A stretch of DNA of 52,197 nucleotides from a virus. The translations under genes were made by a program, and so were the position numbers. Shown here piece by piece: positions 45,251 to 51,874 of this stretch (the first letter of the stretch is position 1; every line of letters starts with the position of its first letter). The notes beneath the pieces are model-generated. The model did no database searches, was not told where the DNA came from, and saw only the letters and a program-made list of their open reading frames with translations. The stretch lies in the IMG/VR virus record IMGVR_UViG_3300028025_003950, positions 1 through 52,197 of that record. One strand, written 5' to 3'.

Positions 45251-45260
45251 ACAAAAGCAA

Positions 45261-45449
45261 ATGGCAACATGGAAAATGGAACGAAAGTACATTATTCGTA
45301 GACGCTGGGCGTTTGTATTGGCTCTAGTGCTTGCGGTGCTTGTTCTCTATGGTTTGTATGAACTAGTGGGACGCATCTGGTGGGTAGAGGGCGAAGGCTA
45401 TTGCTTCAACACAATGGAAAAGTGTTTCCCAGAAATGTTTGGGAACTAA
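45261..45449 (+). CDS. Small membrane protein
   Basis: 62 aa. Basic N-terminus (KMERKYIIRRRW), one helix (AFVLALVLAVLVLYGLYELV), and a C-terminal part with two cysteines (YCFNTMEKCF). Upstream in-frame ATGs lie before the leader and are not used. Function unknown. Confidence 0.6.
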   Translation: MATWKMERKYIIRRRWAFVLALVLAVLVLYGLYELVGRIWWVEGEGYCFNTMEKCFPEMFGN

Positions 45450-45468
45450 ACAATGACGAAAGGTAAAA

Positions 45469-45672
45469 ATGAAGAGCACTCGAATAGCCGAACAGGCTGC
45501 CGAGCTCTACAGCAAGGGCATGGCAATCGAAACGGTTGCATCTGAACTTGGTGTGGCGTATAGGACAGCAAGGAAAGCAATCAACTCGAAAGGAGTAACA
45601 CTTCGTGACCCAAGTGCGAGATTGGTTGGTAGAACTCGTCCAGACAAGCAAAGGACGACTCAAAATGCCTAA
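45469..45672 (+). CDS. Helix-turn-helix protein
   Basis: 67 aa. MKSTRIAEQAAELYSKGMAI, then ETVASELGVAYRTARKAINS (21-40) is a classic HTH like those of resolvases. The C-terminus is basic. Leader ATGACGAAAGG precedes. It could be the regulator of the class-1 promoters, but nothing proves that. Confidence 0.65.
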   Translation: MKSTRIAEQAAELYSKGMAIETVASELGVAYRTARKAINSKGVTLRDPSARLVGRTRPDKQRTTQNA

Positions 45673-45814
45673 AGGAATCGTTTGGACTGCGGTTATCTCT
45701 GCGGTTGCAGGAGCAGGGTGTCTTACCTTTGCTTTCTTAGATAACAACACATTGGCAAATGGTTTTGGCTTTGTGTCGGTGGCATCTGCTCTACTTGCAT
45801 CAAGAGAAAAGTAG
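45665..45814 (+). CDS. Small membrane protein
   Basis: 49 aa with two hydrophobic stretches (IVWTAVISAVAGAGCLTFAF; FGFVSVASALLA). The ATG lies 8 bp before the HTH gene's stop, with AAAGGACGA upstream. Function unknown. Confidence 0.5.
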   Translation: MPKGIVWTAVISAVAGAGCLTFAFLDNNTLANGFGFVSVASALLASREK

Positions 45815-45817
45815 GAC

Positions 45818-45850
45818 TTGACTTTCCTGCAAAAGTCAGGTAAGTTATGT
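45818..45850 (+). promoter_or_regulatory. Class-1 promoter, reversed spacer element
   Basis: TTGACT (45818-45823), TTCCTGCA, then TAAGTTATGTAATAC. The GACTTT..AAAGTC inverted repeat surrounds the element. ATG at 45874 follows CGGAAGGACGAAA. Confidence 0.6.
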
Positions 45851-45873
45851 AATACAGATACGGAAGGACGAAA

Positions 45874-46482
45874 ATGACACAAGTATTAGAAGTTGCATCT
45901 GAGAAGCAGGTGAAGTTTCTTGATGACCTAATGGCTCAGAAGGAAATCCCTGCGGTTATTCTCAATGTGTTTCTTGAGCAGAAGACAGCCTTGACTAAGA
46001 AGCAGGCATCTGGGTACATCTCAATGTTCCTAGGGTTTCCTGATGCTGTTGAGGTAAAAAAGTCTGCTGCGGGGCTAACCCCTGAGCAGGAAGCTCGTCA
46101 GCGTCTATTTGCGGAACTAAATGAGGCACTTTCAACTGTGCCTAAATCTAAGTACGCAATCCCTGTTGATGAGTTGATGCTTGACTTTATGAAGCAACCT
46201 GTGCACGGGGACCTCGTGTTCCTTGAAATCAAGGAGTACATGAAGCGTCTGCAAATGAACAAGTTGTTTGGTTCAGTAGGAGCGTTCACTCGTGTACGAC
46301 CTGCTGTGGAGGACGCCCTCGCATTTGTACGGATAATCCAGAAAGACCCGTACATGTATGCACGCAAGTTTGCTGAACATTACAAGTGCTGTGGCAAGTG
46401 CGGTGCTGAACTAACAGACCCGCGCTCGCGAGAGTTGATGCTTGGACCTGACTGCCGAAGGGCATTTGGGTTCGTGAGATAA
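45874..46482 (+). CDS. DUF6011-like zinc-finger protein
   Basis: 202 aa. N-terminal SEKQVKFLDDLMAQKEIP helix-rich region, then TKKQASGYISMFLGFP, as in small DNA-binding phage proteins. A C-terminal YKCCGKCGAELTDPRSREL, LGPDCRRAFG matches the Cys4 pattern of DUF6011. It may bind DNA or a protein complex. Contains GAGGTAAAAAA at 46051. Confidence 0.65.
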   Translation: MTQVLEVASEKQVKFLDDLMAQKEIPAVILNVFLEQKTALTKKQASGYISMFLGFPDAVEVKKSAAGLTPEQEARQRLFAELNEALSTVPKSKYAIPVDELMLDFMKQPVHGDLVFLEIKEYMKRLQMNKLFGSVGAFTRVRPAVEDALAFVRIIQKDPYMYARKFAEHYKCCGKCGAELTDPRSRELMLGPDCRRAFGFVR

Positions 46483-46494
46483 GTCACAAAAAAG

Positions 46495-46537
46495 ACCCCC
46501 TTGACCTACGCTTAGAAGGTTCGGGGGGCTTTGTGAC
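46495..46537 (+). terminator. Hairpin terminator
   Basis: CCCCCTTGACC pairs with GGTTCGGGGGG with one mismatch, followed by CTTTGTG. Weak T tail. Confidence 0.6.
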
Positions 46538-46656
46538 CCTCTGGTAAGGTTTATACATGAGCGACGTATTAGACAAATTGACATTCGGGCTTTCGGTAGC
46601 CCCAAAGGTTGCGTAGTACTGCGACCTGTCCCTGTCCCCTAAAGAAGGAGTACCGA

Positions 46657-47256
46657 ATGAAGTCATCTCGTTTTCACCCAGAAGCAATCGTGTTTGGAAT
46701 CTCTATTGCTCTACTAGCAACAACAGTAACAATCGCTGCGGCTCAGGCAACAGCAGTAACAGAAGCCAACCAGGCTGCTGCGGTAATCCAGGAAGAGAAA
46801 AGACTCGAAGCCCTGGCTGCATTAGCCGAGGTAAAAAAAGTTAGCCGCCTTGAAGAGCTCGCTGCAACAAGAGAACAACTTGACCCTCTGGAGCTGAAGG
46901 AACTACTCAGCCTCGTCGGGTTTGAAGGCAAAGCACTGAAGGAAGCATGGGCTATCGTGATGAAGGAATCCACTGGACGTCCTAAGTCTCACAATGGCAA
47001 CTCCAACACAGGCGACAACTCATACGGTCTATTCCAAATCAACATGATTGGTGGGCTTGGAGAAGACCGCCGTGAGAAGTTTGATTTGAAGCAGAACTCT
47101 GACCTCTGGAACCCAGTCCTTAATGCACAAATTGCTTATCACATGAGCAATGGCGGAGAAGATTGGGGCTCATGGGGTATAGGTCCTAACGCTTACAATG
47201 GTGGTAAGGCTGGCTCGTATTACAAGTGGCTTGACCAATACCCAGAAGGAAAGTAG
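46657..47256 (+). CDS. Lysozyme-like transglycosylase (SLT fold), membrane-anchored
   Basis: 199 aa from MKSSRFHPEAIV with AAGAAGGAG upstream. Residues 11-32 are a signal anchor, 33-80 an Ala/Glu coiled coil, and 85-199 a lytic-transglycosylase domain: catalytic Glu104 (VMKESTGRP), GDNSYGLFQINM (119-130) and the C-terminal AYNGGKAGSYYKW. It cuts glycan strands. The layout parallels the NlpC/P60 protein at 204. It opens the lysis-like cluster with the PG-binding and holin-like genes. Confidence 0.85.
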   Translation: MKSSRFHPEAIVFGISIALLATTVTIAAAQATAVTEANQAAAVIQEEKRLEALAALAEVKKVSRLEELAATREQLDPLELKELLSLVGFEGKALKEAWAIVMKESTGRPKSHNGNSNTGDNSYGLFQINMIGGLGEDRREKFDLKQNSDLWNPVLNAQIAYHMSNGGEDWGSWGIGPNAYNGGKAGSYYKWLDQYPEGK

Positions 47257-47260
47257 AACT

Positions 47261-47710
47261 ATGGAAGAGAACAAGGAAGTAAAGGCTGAGCCAGTTGCGC
47301 TCGCCGTAGAACCAACAACTATCCCTGCGGTAGTTGTAGAAGCAAAGCCAGAAGTAAAGCCAGAACCAGAACTGGAACATGCCCACAAGAAGGAAGCTGC
47401 CGCTGCACCAACAGCAACAGCACCATCTGAAGGTAAAAAATTGGCAGGGGCTGGTGTATTCGTACAGCTCTCAGCTCTGAAGCACAACTCTCGTGCAAAG
47501 AACTCTCGTTCAGTTGCATCTGTCCAGTCTCGACTCATTGAACTTGGTTTCTCTGATGCGGGCGACGACAAGCGAGGAACTTTTGGTGATGCAACGCTCG
47601 TGGCTCTCACTGCGTTCCATAAAGACTCAAAAGTTAAAGCAGATGCTTGCACCGACGAACCAGTCATTGTTGCGCTATTTAAGGGCACTGCGGTAGAAGT
47701 TATCGCTTAA
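47261..47710 (+). CDS. Peptidoglycan-binding-domain protein
   Basis: 149 aa. A Val/Pro/Glu/Ala-rich N-terminus (EVKAEPVALAVEPTTIPAVV) leads to a C-terminal domain with VASVQSRLIELGFSDAGDD and RGTFGDATLVALTAFHKDSK, the PG_binding_1 pattern. No catalytic domain is present, so it may tether the transglycosylase to the wall. Starts 4 bp after the transglycosylase stop. Confidence 0.7.
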   Translation: MEENKEVKAEPVALAVEPTTIPAVVVEAKPEVKPEPELEHAHKKEAAAAPTATAPSEGKKLAGAGVFVQLSALKHNSRAKNSRSVASVQSRLIELGFSDAGDDKRGTFGDATLVALTAFHKDSKVKADACTDEPVIVALFKGTAVEVIA

Positions 47711-47724
47711 TTCTTTCCAATCAA

Positions 47725-47767
47725 CGCCCAGTACTTCTCTTACCATTAGAGGTGCTGGGCGTTGTTG
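47725..47767 (+). terminator. Hairpin terminator
   Basis: CGCCCAG (47725-47731) pairs with CTGGGCG (47755-47761), with an inner CTCTTA/TAGAG, followed by TTGTTGCG. Weak T tail. Confidence 0.6.
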
Positions 47768-47812
47768 CGTCCTTGCACAACGTCTAGGTGCGACCATGGA
47801 AGGACGGCACTT

Positions 47813-48091
47813 ATGGCAATAAATAAAGGAAAGACTGTTCAGATTCTCAATAGAGTCTTGGCAGTGTTTGCAGCATCAGGTCTGTCGGTAGTTGGTGCGG
47901 GCGCAATCGCTGGCGTCGAACTATGGCAGGCAGTACTGATGGCAGGTATCGGTGGAGTTGCGACTGTGGTTGAGGGGCTAAGTCGTGCTTATCTACAGGA
48001 CGGAAAGCTAACTTCGGAAGAAATTAACGAAGTGTTTAATGCCGTAGATAAGAAGAACTCAGCACGAAAAGCTGCGTCTTCAGGGAACTAG
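47813..48091 (+). CDS. Holin-like membrane protein
   Basis: 92 aa. VQILNRVLAVFAASGLSVVGAG and AGVELWQAVLMAGIGGVATVV are two helices with a short polar turn, then a charged helical tail (SEEINEVFNAVDKKNS). Length and topology suit a class II holin (r1t-like). Position after a wall hydrolase supports that. GGAAGGACG precedes ATG. Confidence 0.6.
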   Translation: MAINKGKTVQILNRVLAVFAASGLSVVGAGAIAGVELWQAVLMAGIGGVATVVEGLSRAYLQDGKLTSEEINEVFNAVDKKNSARKAASSGN

Positions 48092-48110
48092 AACTGCAAA
48101 CGAGGAGGCT

Positions 48111-48132
48111 CTGAGGTATTTTTTACCTCGGA
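48111..48132. repeat. GAGGTA / TACCTC hairpin
   Basis: CTCTGAGGTA and TACCTCGGAG form a 10-bp stem with a TTTTT loop. It contains the only minus-strand GGTAAAAAA I found. It follows the holin-like gene and precedes a terminator. Confidence 0.5.
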
Positions 48133-48157
48133 GTCTTCTCCATTTTTGGCGCAAAAG

Positions 48158-48190
48158 AAAACCCCCACATTTCTGCGGGGGCTTTCTTGT
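48158..48190. terminator. Bidirectional terminator between convergent genes
   Basis: CCCCCACATTTCTGCGGGGG with A-rich and T-rich flanks on both sides. It ends the rightward lysis-like block and the leftward 48200 gene. Confidence 0.8.
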
Positions 48191-48199
48191 TTCTTCCTC

Positions 48200-48388
48200 T
48201 TACGGATAGAGGAGGTCTTTGCAGAACTGGCTCATCTGTTCGACGGGAACTTTGCAAGCCTCTGGAGTTGTTGCGTTGTCTAGGAACGCCCACACTGCTA
48301 GGAACGCTAGGAACAATGCGGTGCCTACTACATAACGCCCACGCTTTGTTAGGCGAACTCCCATTAGGTCTTCTATTAGGTTTATCAT
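48200..48388 (-). CDS. Small membrane protein
   Basis: 62 aa from MINLIEDLMGVRLTKRGRYV; one helix (VVGTALFLAFLAVWAFL) and a C-terminal tail with two cysteines. GGAGGAGTGGTAAAAATG gives ribosome site, upstream stop and start together. Function unknown. Confidence 0.6.
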   Translation of the reverse strand: MINLIEDLMGVRLTKRGRYVVGTALFLAFLAVWAFLDNATTPEACKVPVEQMSQFCKDLLYP

Positions 48389-48390
48389 TT

Positions 48391-48627
48391 TTACCACTCC
48401 TCCACATTTCTCTCAATGTCGCGAGTCTCGCCACATGTAGGGCATTTCCACTCGTAGTATTCGGTGTCGTGTGCTAATTCAATTTCAACCTCTGCCTCAA
48501 TGTCCTCGACTTCAAACATCTTGCAGTCTTCGTTGTAGCAAGCCTCTGCACGAACTGAGTCGAACGAACGTCCGCCTGCAATTGCGTATTCGTTTCCTGT
48601 TACGCCTTCTGGGTAGTAGCCTGACAT
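48391..48627 (-). CDS. Zinc-ribbon protein
   Basis: 78 aa. EACYNEDCKMF and WKCPTCGETR form a C-x4-C...C-x2-C ribbon, with an acidic stretch between. Leader ACGACGAAAGG on the minus strand precedes the chosen ATG. Function unknown. Confidence 0.65.
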   Translation of the reverse strand: MSGYYPEGVTGNEYAIAGGRSFDSVRAEACYNEDCKMFEVEDIEAEVEIELAHDTEYYEWKCPTCGETRDIERNVEEW

Positions 48628-48634
48628 TTTGTTT

Positions 48635-48724
48635 CCTTTCGTCGTTTCTTGCTTATGGGATAAGTATTTCAACCTTCCTGCACTTTGTCAAGTCTATTCT
48701 GCATTTATTTTTCTCGGCGTGTCG
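48635..48724 (-). promoter_or_regulatory. Class-1 composite promoter with leader (leftward)
   Basis: On the minus strand: CGACACGCCGA (48714-48724), TTGACA (48686-48691), TGCAGGAAGGT (48672-48682), AATACT, leader ACGACGAAAGG (48635-48645). Identical architecture to the rightward set. Confidence 0.8.
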
Positions 48725-48731
48725 CAAAAGA

Positions 48732-48760
48732 AAAAGCCCCCCTTGCGGGAGGCTCTCTCT
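48732..48760 (-). terminator. Rho-independent terminator
   Basis: On the minus strand GCCTCCC-GCAA-GGGGGGC followed by TTTTTC. Ends the 48770 gene. Confidence 0.85.
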
Positions 48761-48769
48761 TTGTAAGTC

Positions 48770-49024
48770 TTAGGCTGAGGTAGTTGCTAGGACTGTGACC
48801 TCTTCCTGCTCTTCGTACTTGACCTCTGGGTGGTTCAGAACAATGTCAAGGATTTCCTGAGCACTCATCTCTCGGTGAGGCTCACCACGGGTTTCCTCCA
48901 TGATTACGACCTTCTCGATAGGTGCGGTAGCACCTAGGAGCAACTCACGAACCTGAGCCTTTGTGTCGATAATGTAGTAGTAAGTAGTGCCCTTGATAGT
49001 TACTGCGGTTCCGTATGCTGACAT
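48770..49024 (-). CDS. Hypothetical protein
   Basis: 84 aa from MSAYGTAVTIKGTTYYYIID. Beta-rich N-terminus, acidic C-terminal helix (SAQEILDIVLNHPEVKYEEQ). It follows a conserved leader (ACGACGAAACGG). Function unknown. Confidence 0.6.
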   Translation of the reverse strand: MSAYGTAVTIKGTTYYYIIDTKAQVRELLLGATAPIEKVVIMEETRGEPHREMSAQEILDIVLNHPEVKYEEQEEVTVLATTSA

Positions 49025-49036
49025 TTTGTTCCCCGT

Positions 49037-49128
49037 TTCGTCGTTATGTATAAGCCTTGTGCTTATGGGATAAAGGTAACTACCTTCCTGCACTTTGTCA
49101 AACTGATTTCCCTGCGTGTCGTGTAACA
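49037..49128 (-). promoter_or_regulatory. Class-1 composite promoter with leader (leftward)
   Basis: On the minus strand: ACGACACGC upstream, TTGACA (49096-49101), TGCAGGAAGGT (49082-49092), a weak TACCTT -10 region, and a leader ACGACGAAACGG. A second intact TGCAGGAAGGT in leftward orientation. Confidence 0.75.
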
Positions 49129-49137
49129 ATTTGATAA

Positions 49138-49167
49138 CGAAAAAGCCCCCCTTGCGGAGGGCTCTTC
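49138..49167 (-). terminator. Rho-independent terminator
   Basis: On the minus strand GCCCTCC-GCAA-GGGGGGC followed by TTTTTC. Ends the DUF3846 gene. Confidence 0.85.
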
Positions 49168-49177
49168 CCGTCAAGTC

Positions 49178-49549
49178 TTAGAAGACTACTTCGATTCGTG
49201 GCTCGATAATCTGCGCCACCTGTTGAACCATCATGCGGATTTGGTCTGCGGTGTCTTGGTCAAGCCCTAAGGTCATGCCCTCGTCATCTGTGCCCCCTGT
49301 GAAGACTACATCTCCGACTGTGTAGTCTGTATGAGCCCCAAACCTCTTGTCCCATGCAAACTGTGCATACGGGTTGTGCGGTAGTCCTATGAGCTTTCCT
49401 TCCTCGTTGAGCCACATAGTGAGAGACTCATCTAGGTCAATAGCCTGCACCCACCCACCTACGGCGGTCTGTAGAGTCTGAAGACTGTCTGCGGTTAGGT
49501 CTAGGTCAATGACCTCACCTGTTGTCTTTATCTGAATTGCTAGTGTCAT
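49178..49549 (-). CDS. DUF3846 protein
   Basis: 123 aa. LQTLQTAVGGWVQAIDLDES, NEEGKLIGLPHNPYA, YTVGDVVFTGG and DDEG are the DUF3846 pattern, a small family of phages and plasmids without known function. AAAGGTAATCCGC precedes ATG. Five bases separate it from the upstream gene. Confidence 0.8.
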   Translation of the reverse strand: MTLAIQIKTTGEVIDLDLTADSLQTLQTAVGGWVQAIDLDESLTMWLNEEGKLIGLPHNPYAQFAWDKRFGAHTDYTVGDVVFTGGTDDEGMTLGLDQDTADQIRMMVQQVAQIIEPRIEVVF

Positions 49550-49554
49550 GCGGA

Positions 49555-49788
49555 TTACCTTTCCTGCCAGTTGTCTTGTTCTATTGCTACTCCCATGCGG
49601 TTGAGGGCTTCGACTGCTTCATCTTCTAAAGCCTTATCTACTGATACATAGGCTTCCTCTTCGTCTGACCATGTATTAGTTTCTATCTCCATGGCTCTGC
49701 GTATCCATTCCCTTGACCCATCACCATCAAACCAAAAGGTCTTGGTTTCGTGGTTGTAGGCAACTACTAGGTGTGTGTGCTTAGGCAC
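49555..49788 (-). CDS. Hypothetical protein
   Basis: 77 aa from GTG, preceded by the leader ACGACGAAGGGACACAAG. HLVVAYNHETKTFWFDGDGS, then an acidic helix (DKALEDEAVEALNRMGVAIE). First gene of the leftward operon with DUF3846. Function unknown. Confidence 0.6.
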   Translation of the reverse strand: MPKHTHLVVAYNHETKTFWFDGDGSREWIRRAMEIETNTWSDEEEAYVSVDKALEDEAVEALNRMGVAIEQDNWQER

Positions 49789-49832
49789 CTTGTGTCCCTT
49801 CGTCGTTTTGTAGGCTTGTCCTACTAATCACA

Positions 49833-49860
49833 ATCATAATACCTACCTGACATTTGTCAA
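49833..49860 (-). promoter_or_regulatory. Class-1-like leftward promoter
   Basis: On the minus strand TTGACA (49855-49860), 16-bp spacer holding TGTCAGGTAGGT (close to TGCAGGAAGGT), TATGAT (49833-49838). The leader ACGACGAAGGG follows. Confidence 0.7.
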
Positions 49861-50356
49861 GTCAAGTGACTAGGTGTGTCATCTCTGTGTCTGACTATCA
49901 CCCTAGGTGAGAGAGTGCTAACAACTAAACAACATGTAAAAGACACTAGACATCTTGGCAACTCATGACATCACAACAACCTAACAACATGACTAGTCAT
50001 CACAACATCTCATGCTTGTATAACTTTCTACCTCAATGATTACTTTTGTTTATGCACATAGATTTATTCTTGGCAATCGTCTTTGTTTTGCAGGATAAAA
50101 ACCAGCCAGCGCAACAAAAAACATCATGCAAACAAACACAACAGCAAAAATTACATGACCACGAGCACTTGCAGCAATCGCAGAAAAATCTAGAAAAATA
50201 ACTTGGAAACGATTTGAAAAAGTTTCAAAATATACGGAAGCCGTCTCACAGGCCAAAAGCATTTTAACGTAAAGGTTCAGTAATTCGCCTGCTTCGTACA
50301 ATGATTTAGCTCCTGTTTTCCCGTACGCTTCCGTAAAAACCCTGTACGATAAGTAA
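49861..50356. other. Divergent intergenic region with repeats
   Basis: About 500 bp, AT-rich. CTAACAACTAAACAACATG (about 49918) and AACCTAACAACATGACTAG (about 49979) are near-repeats. ATGACTAGTCAT is a perfect palindrome. Transcription leaves in both directions. A short leftward open frame at 50050-50262 is the only coding candidate. Could hold an origin, a packaging site or only promoters. Confidence 0.45.
50050..50262 (-). CDS. Possible small membrane protein
   Basis: 70 aa if started at an internal ATG: a helix, then VIFAVVFVCMMFFVALAGFY and a basic tail. There is no good ribosome site and longer versions cross the divergent gene. Kept with low confidence because the hydrophobic segment reads like a real helix. 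Confidence 0.3.
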   Translation of the reverse strand: MLLACETASVYFETFSNRFQVIFLDFSAIAASARGHVIFAVVFVCMMFFVALAGFYPAKQRRLPRINLCA

Positions 50357-50854
50357 ATGGACCAGAGAACTCTATTACCGCAGGATGAAGTGGCTTTTAT
50401 TGCTGCTTTGCCGCGCCCCGAAGCTGAGTCCCGCCTACGCTCCCTCTGGGAAGCTGGCTGGTCTTTGCAAGTTCTTGGCAACTCCCTCAACCCTCAACGT
50501 CCGAAGACAACCATTCACTTTTGGGTAAAGCGAGCCACGCCTCTCGAGCAGCAGAGAGCAATCCCTGCTCCTCCACCCAAGTCATTGACGACTTCGGTTC
50601 CCACTAAGTCAGCACCCCGTTTGCGCTCAATCAGCCCAGGAGTCCCTGCAGATATGCGTCAACGCTTGAGGCAGCTAAGTGACCTAGCCAAGCGGTACAG
50701 GGCTAAGACAGCCCCTGACAGCCCATTGGCTCAGGCTAACGATGAGTTGACTTCTATTGCTCGCACACTTCGCTCTATGGGCGTCCCAACCGCTTCTATC
50801 GCTGAGGCCGCAGGAGTTTCCTACCGTGCCATGGCAAGACGGCTGAGCAAGTAA
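50357..50854 (+). CDS. Helix-turn-helix DNA-binding protein
   Basis: 165 aa. An N-terminal HTH-like part (RLRSLWEAGWSLQVLGNSLN) and a clear C-terminal HTH (VPTASIAEAAGVSYRAMARR), with Arg/Pro-rich linkers. It opens the rightward operon that leads to the portal-like gene, so it could be a small terminase or regulator. ATG lies 6 nt after TACGAT, without a ribosome site, suggesting a leaderless message. Confidence 0.55.
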   Translation: MDQRTLLPQDEVAFIAALPRPEAESRLRSLWEAGWSLQVLGNSLNPQRPKTTIHFWVKRATPLEQQRAIPAPPPKSLTTSVPTKSAPRLRSISPGVPADMRQRLRQLSDLAKRYRAKTAPDSPLAQANDELTSIARTLRSMGVPTASIAEAAGVSYRAMARRLSK

Positions 50855-51186
50855 TGGGCCGTCAATACAAAACACTTACAGGCACTTACAGCGAGGAAGA
50901 CCTTGCCATAGTTGTGTGGGTAAACCCAAAGTCTAAAAGCAATCGTCAGAGTCGCGCTCTTGAAACCATGACCTCTGAGACAAGCAGTTATCCAATGGCG
51001 TTTCCGATTAAGTCCTTGACCTCTAACCGTTCTTGGCGCAACGCAACCCTTGCCCACACAAAAGAGGAAGTCTTCGAGCTAATCCAAAAGACAGAACGCA
51101 CTCGTCCGCTACTCATTCCGCTGAGCGTCGCAAAAATCGCTTTAGGCTGGGAAGAGTTCTACATCCCTTCGGAGTACACCAGCTAA
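50854..51186 (+). CDS. Hypothetical protein
   Basis: 110 aa, beta-rich (LTGTYSEEDLAIVVWVNPKS), ending in ALGWEEFYIPSEYTS. ATG overlaps the previous stop (TAATG). Function unknown; probably part of the head/packaging operon. Confidence 0.6.
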   Translation: MGRQYKTLTGTYSEEDLAIVVWVNPKSKSNRQSRALETMTSETSSYPMAFPIKSLTSNRSWRNATLAHTKEEVFELIQKTERTRPLLIPLSVAKIALGWEEFYIPSEYTS

Positions 51187-51551
51187 TGCGCAAAGCAATC
51201 GATGTCTTTCCAGCTCTTATCAAGCTTGCCCCTCCAGGCTCACTCGAGGACTTTACCCAACTACAGACAAAAGGCGACGCTCCTCAGGGGACACGCCGTG
51301 TAGATAGAAGCAGAGCTGTAGTTATTAATAACATTCTCATCATTGCTCAAGACGCTCCAGAAGGCCCTACAGTGGTTTTTAAAGAGCAGGTCGAGGATAT
51401 GAGCCAAGAAGGCAAAACAAGCCACATTTTGACTGTCTCAGGCAAAATCATTGCCATAACCAAAGACGACAACTGCGGGTGCGGCTCCAGGCTTAGAGGC
51501 TGGAATCCCTACGGTTCTGCCGTCGTAATGTCTAGCGAGGACCCTTCATGA
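51186..51551 (+). CDS. Conserved actinophage-type hypothetical protein
   Basis: 121 aa from MRKAIDVFPALIKLAPPGSL. DNCGCGSRLRGWNPYGSAVV near the end is a conserved-looking Cys motif that I recall from head-gene clusters of actinophages. Coupled by TAATG to the previous gene and overlapping the next. Function unknown. Confidence 0.6.
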   Translation: MRKAIDVFPALIKLAPPGSLEDFTQLQTKGDAPQGTRRVDRSRAVVINNILIIAQDAPEGPTVVFKEQVEDMSQEGKTSHILTVSGKIIAITKDDNCGCGSRLRGWNPYGSAVVMSSEDPS

Positions 51552-51835
51552 TTGGTTGGTTTGAGTTTGCAGTACTAGGACTGGCGACCTATCGCATTAC
51601 TAGACTAATAACGCGAGACGTTATTACTGAGGGCTTCCGTAATTGGTGGTGGAAGCACTTCCCGCCAGAGACAAAAAAGCTTGGGTACCTGCTAACCTGC
51701 GAGTGGTGTTTATCGCTTTGGATAGCATCAGTTCTTACAGTCTTTGCTATCATTACTACAGTAACTATTGCTGTGGCTTTGGTATTCGCCTTATCCGCAG
51801 TGGCAGGGCTGTTAACTGCGTATGAGGATAAGTAA
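51548..51835 (+). CDS. DUF1360 membrane protein
   Basis: 95 aa. FAVLGLATYRITRLITRDVI, then LGYLLTCEWCLSLWIASVL is the DUF1360 signature (CxWCxSxW), followed by a second hydrophobic helix. It is often seen next to phage head genes. Membrane location is predicted; function unknown. Confidence 0.8.
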   Translation: MIGWFEFAVLGLATYRITRLITRDVITEGFRNWWWKHFPPETKKLGYLLTCEWCLSLWIASVLTVFAIITTVTIAVALVFALSAVAGLLTAYEDK

Positions 51836-51874
51836 CTTCATGCTCCGTAACAAACATGACGAGGAGAATCGCCA

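Larger units (their letters stand above)
30579..48127. repeat. Dispersed nonamer GGTAAAAAA
   Basis: I count exact copies on the plus strand at 30579, 31516, 35511, 40112, 40179, 40318, 41779, 42871, 43147, 43609, 43770, 44107, 46053, 46830 and 47432, and one on the minus strand at 48119-48127. I noticed none in the first 30 kb. Copies at 30579, 40179, 41779 and 42871 are directly fused to a start ATG. The others lie inside genes in two different frames (Glu-Val-Lys-Lys or Glu-Gly-Lys-Lys) or between genes. Confidence 0.7.

Noticed and set aside
46557-46616. 19-aa frame upstream of the transglycosylase
   Set aside because: The ATG overlaps a possible -10 region (TTTATACAT) and has no ribosome site. 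It could be a leader peptide but is too short to support.
50263-50490. Long leftward frame from 50490
   Set aside because: Its N-terminal half is antisense to the HTH gene at 50357 and reads as random basic sequence. Only the 50050-50262 part is kept with low confidence.
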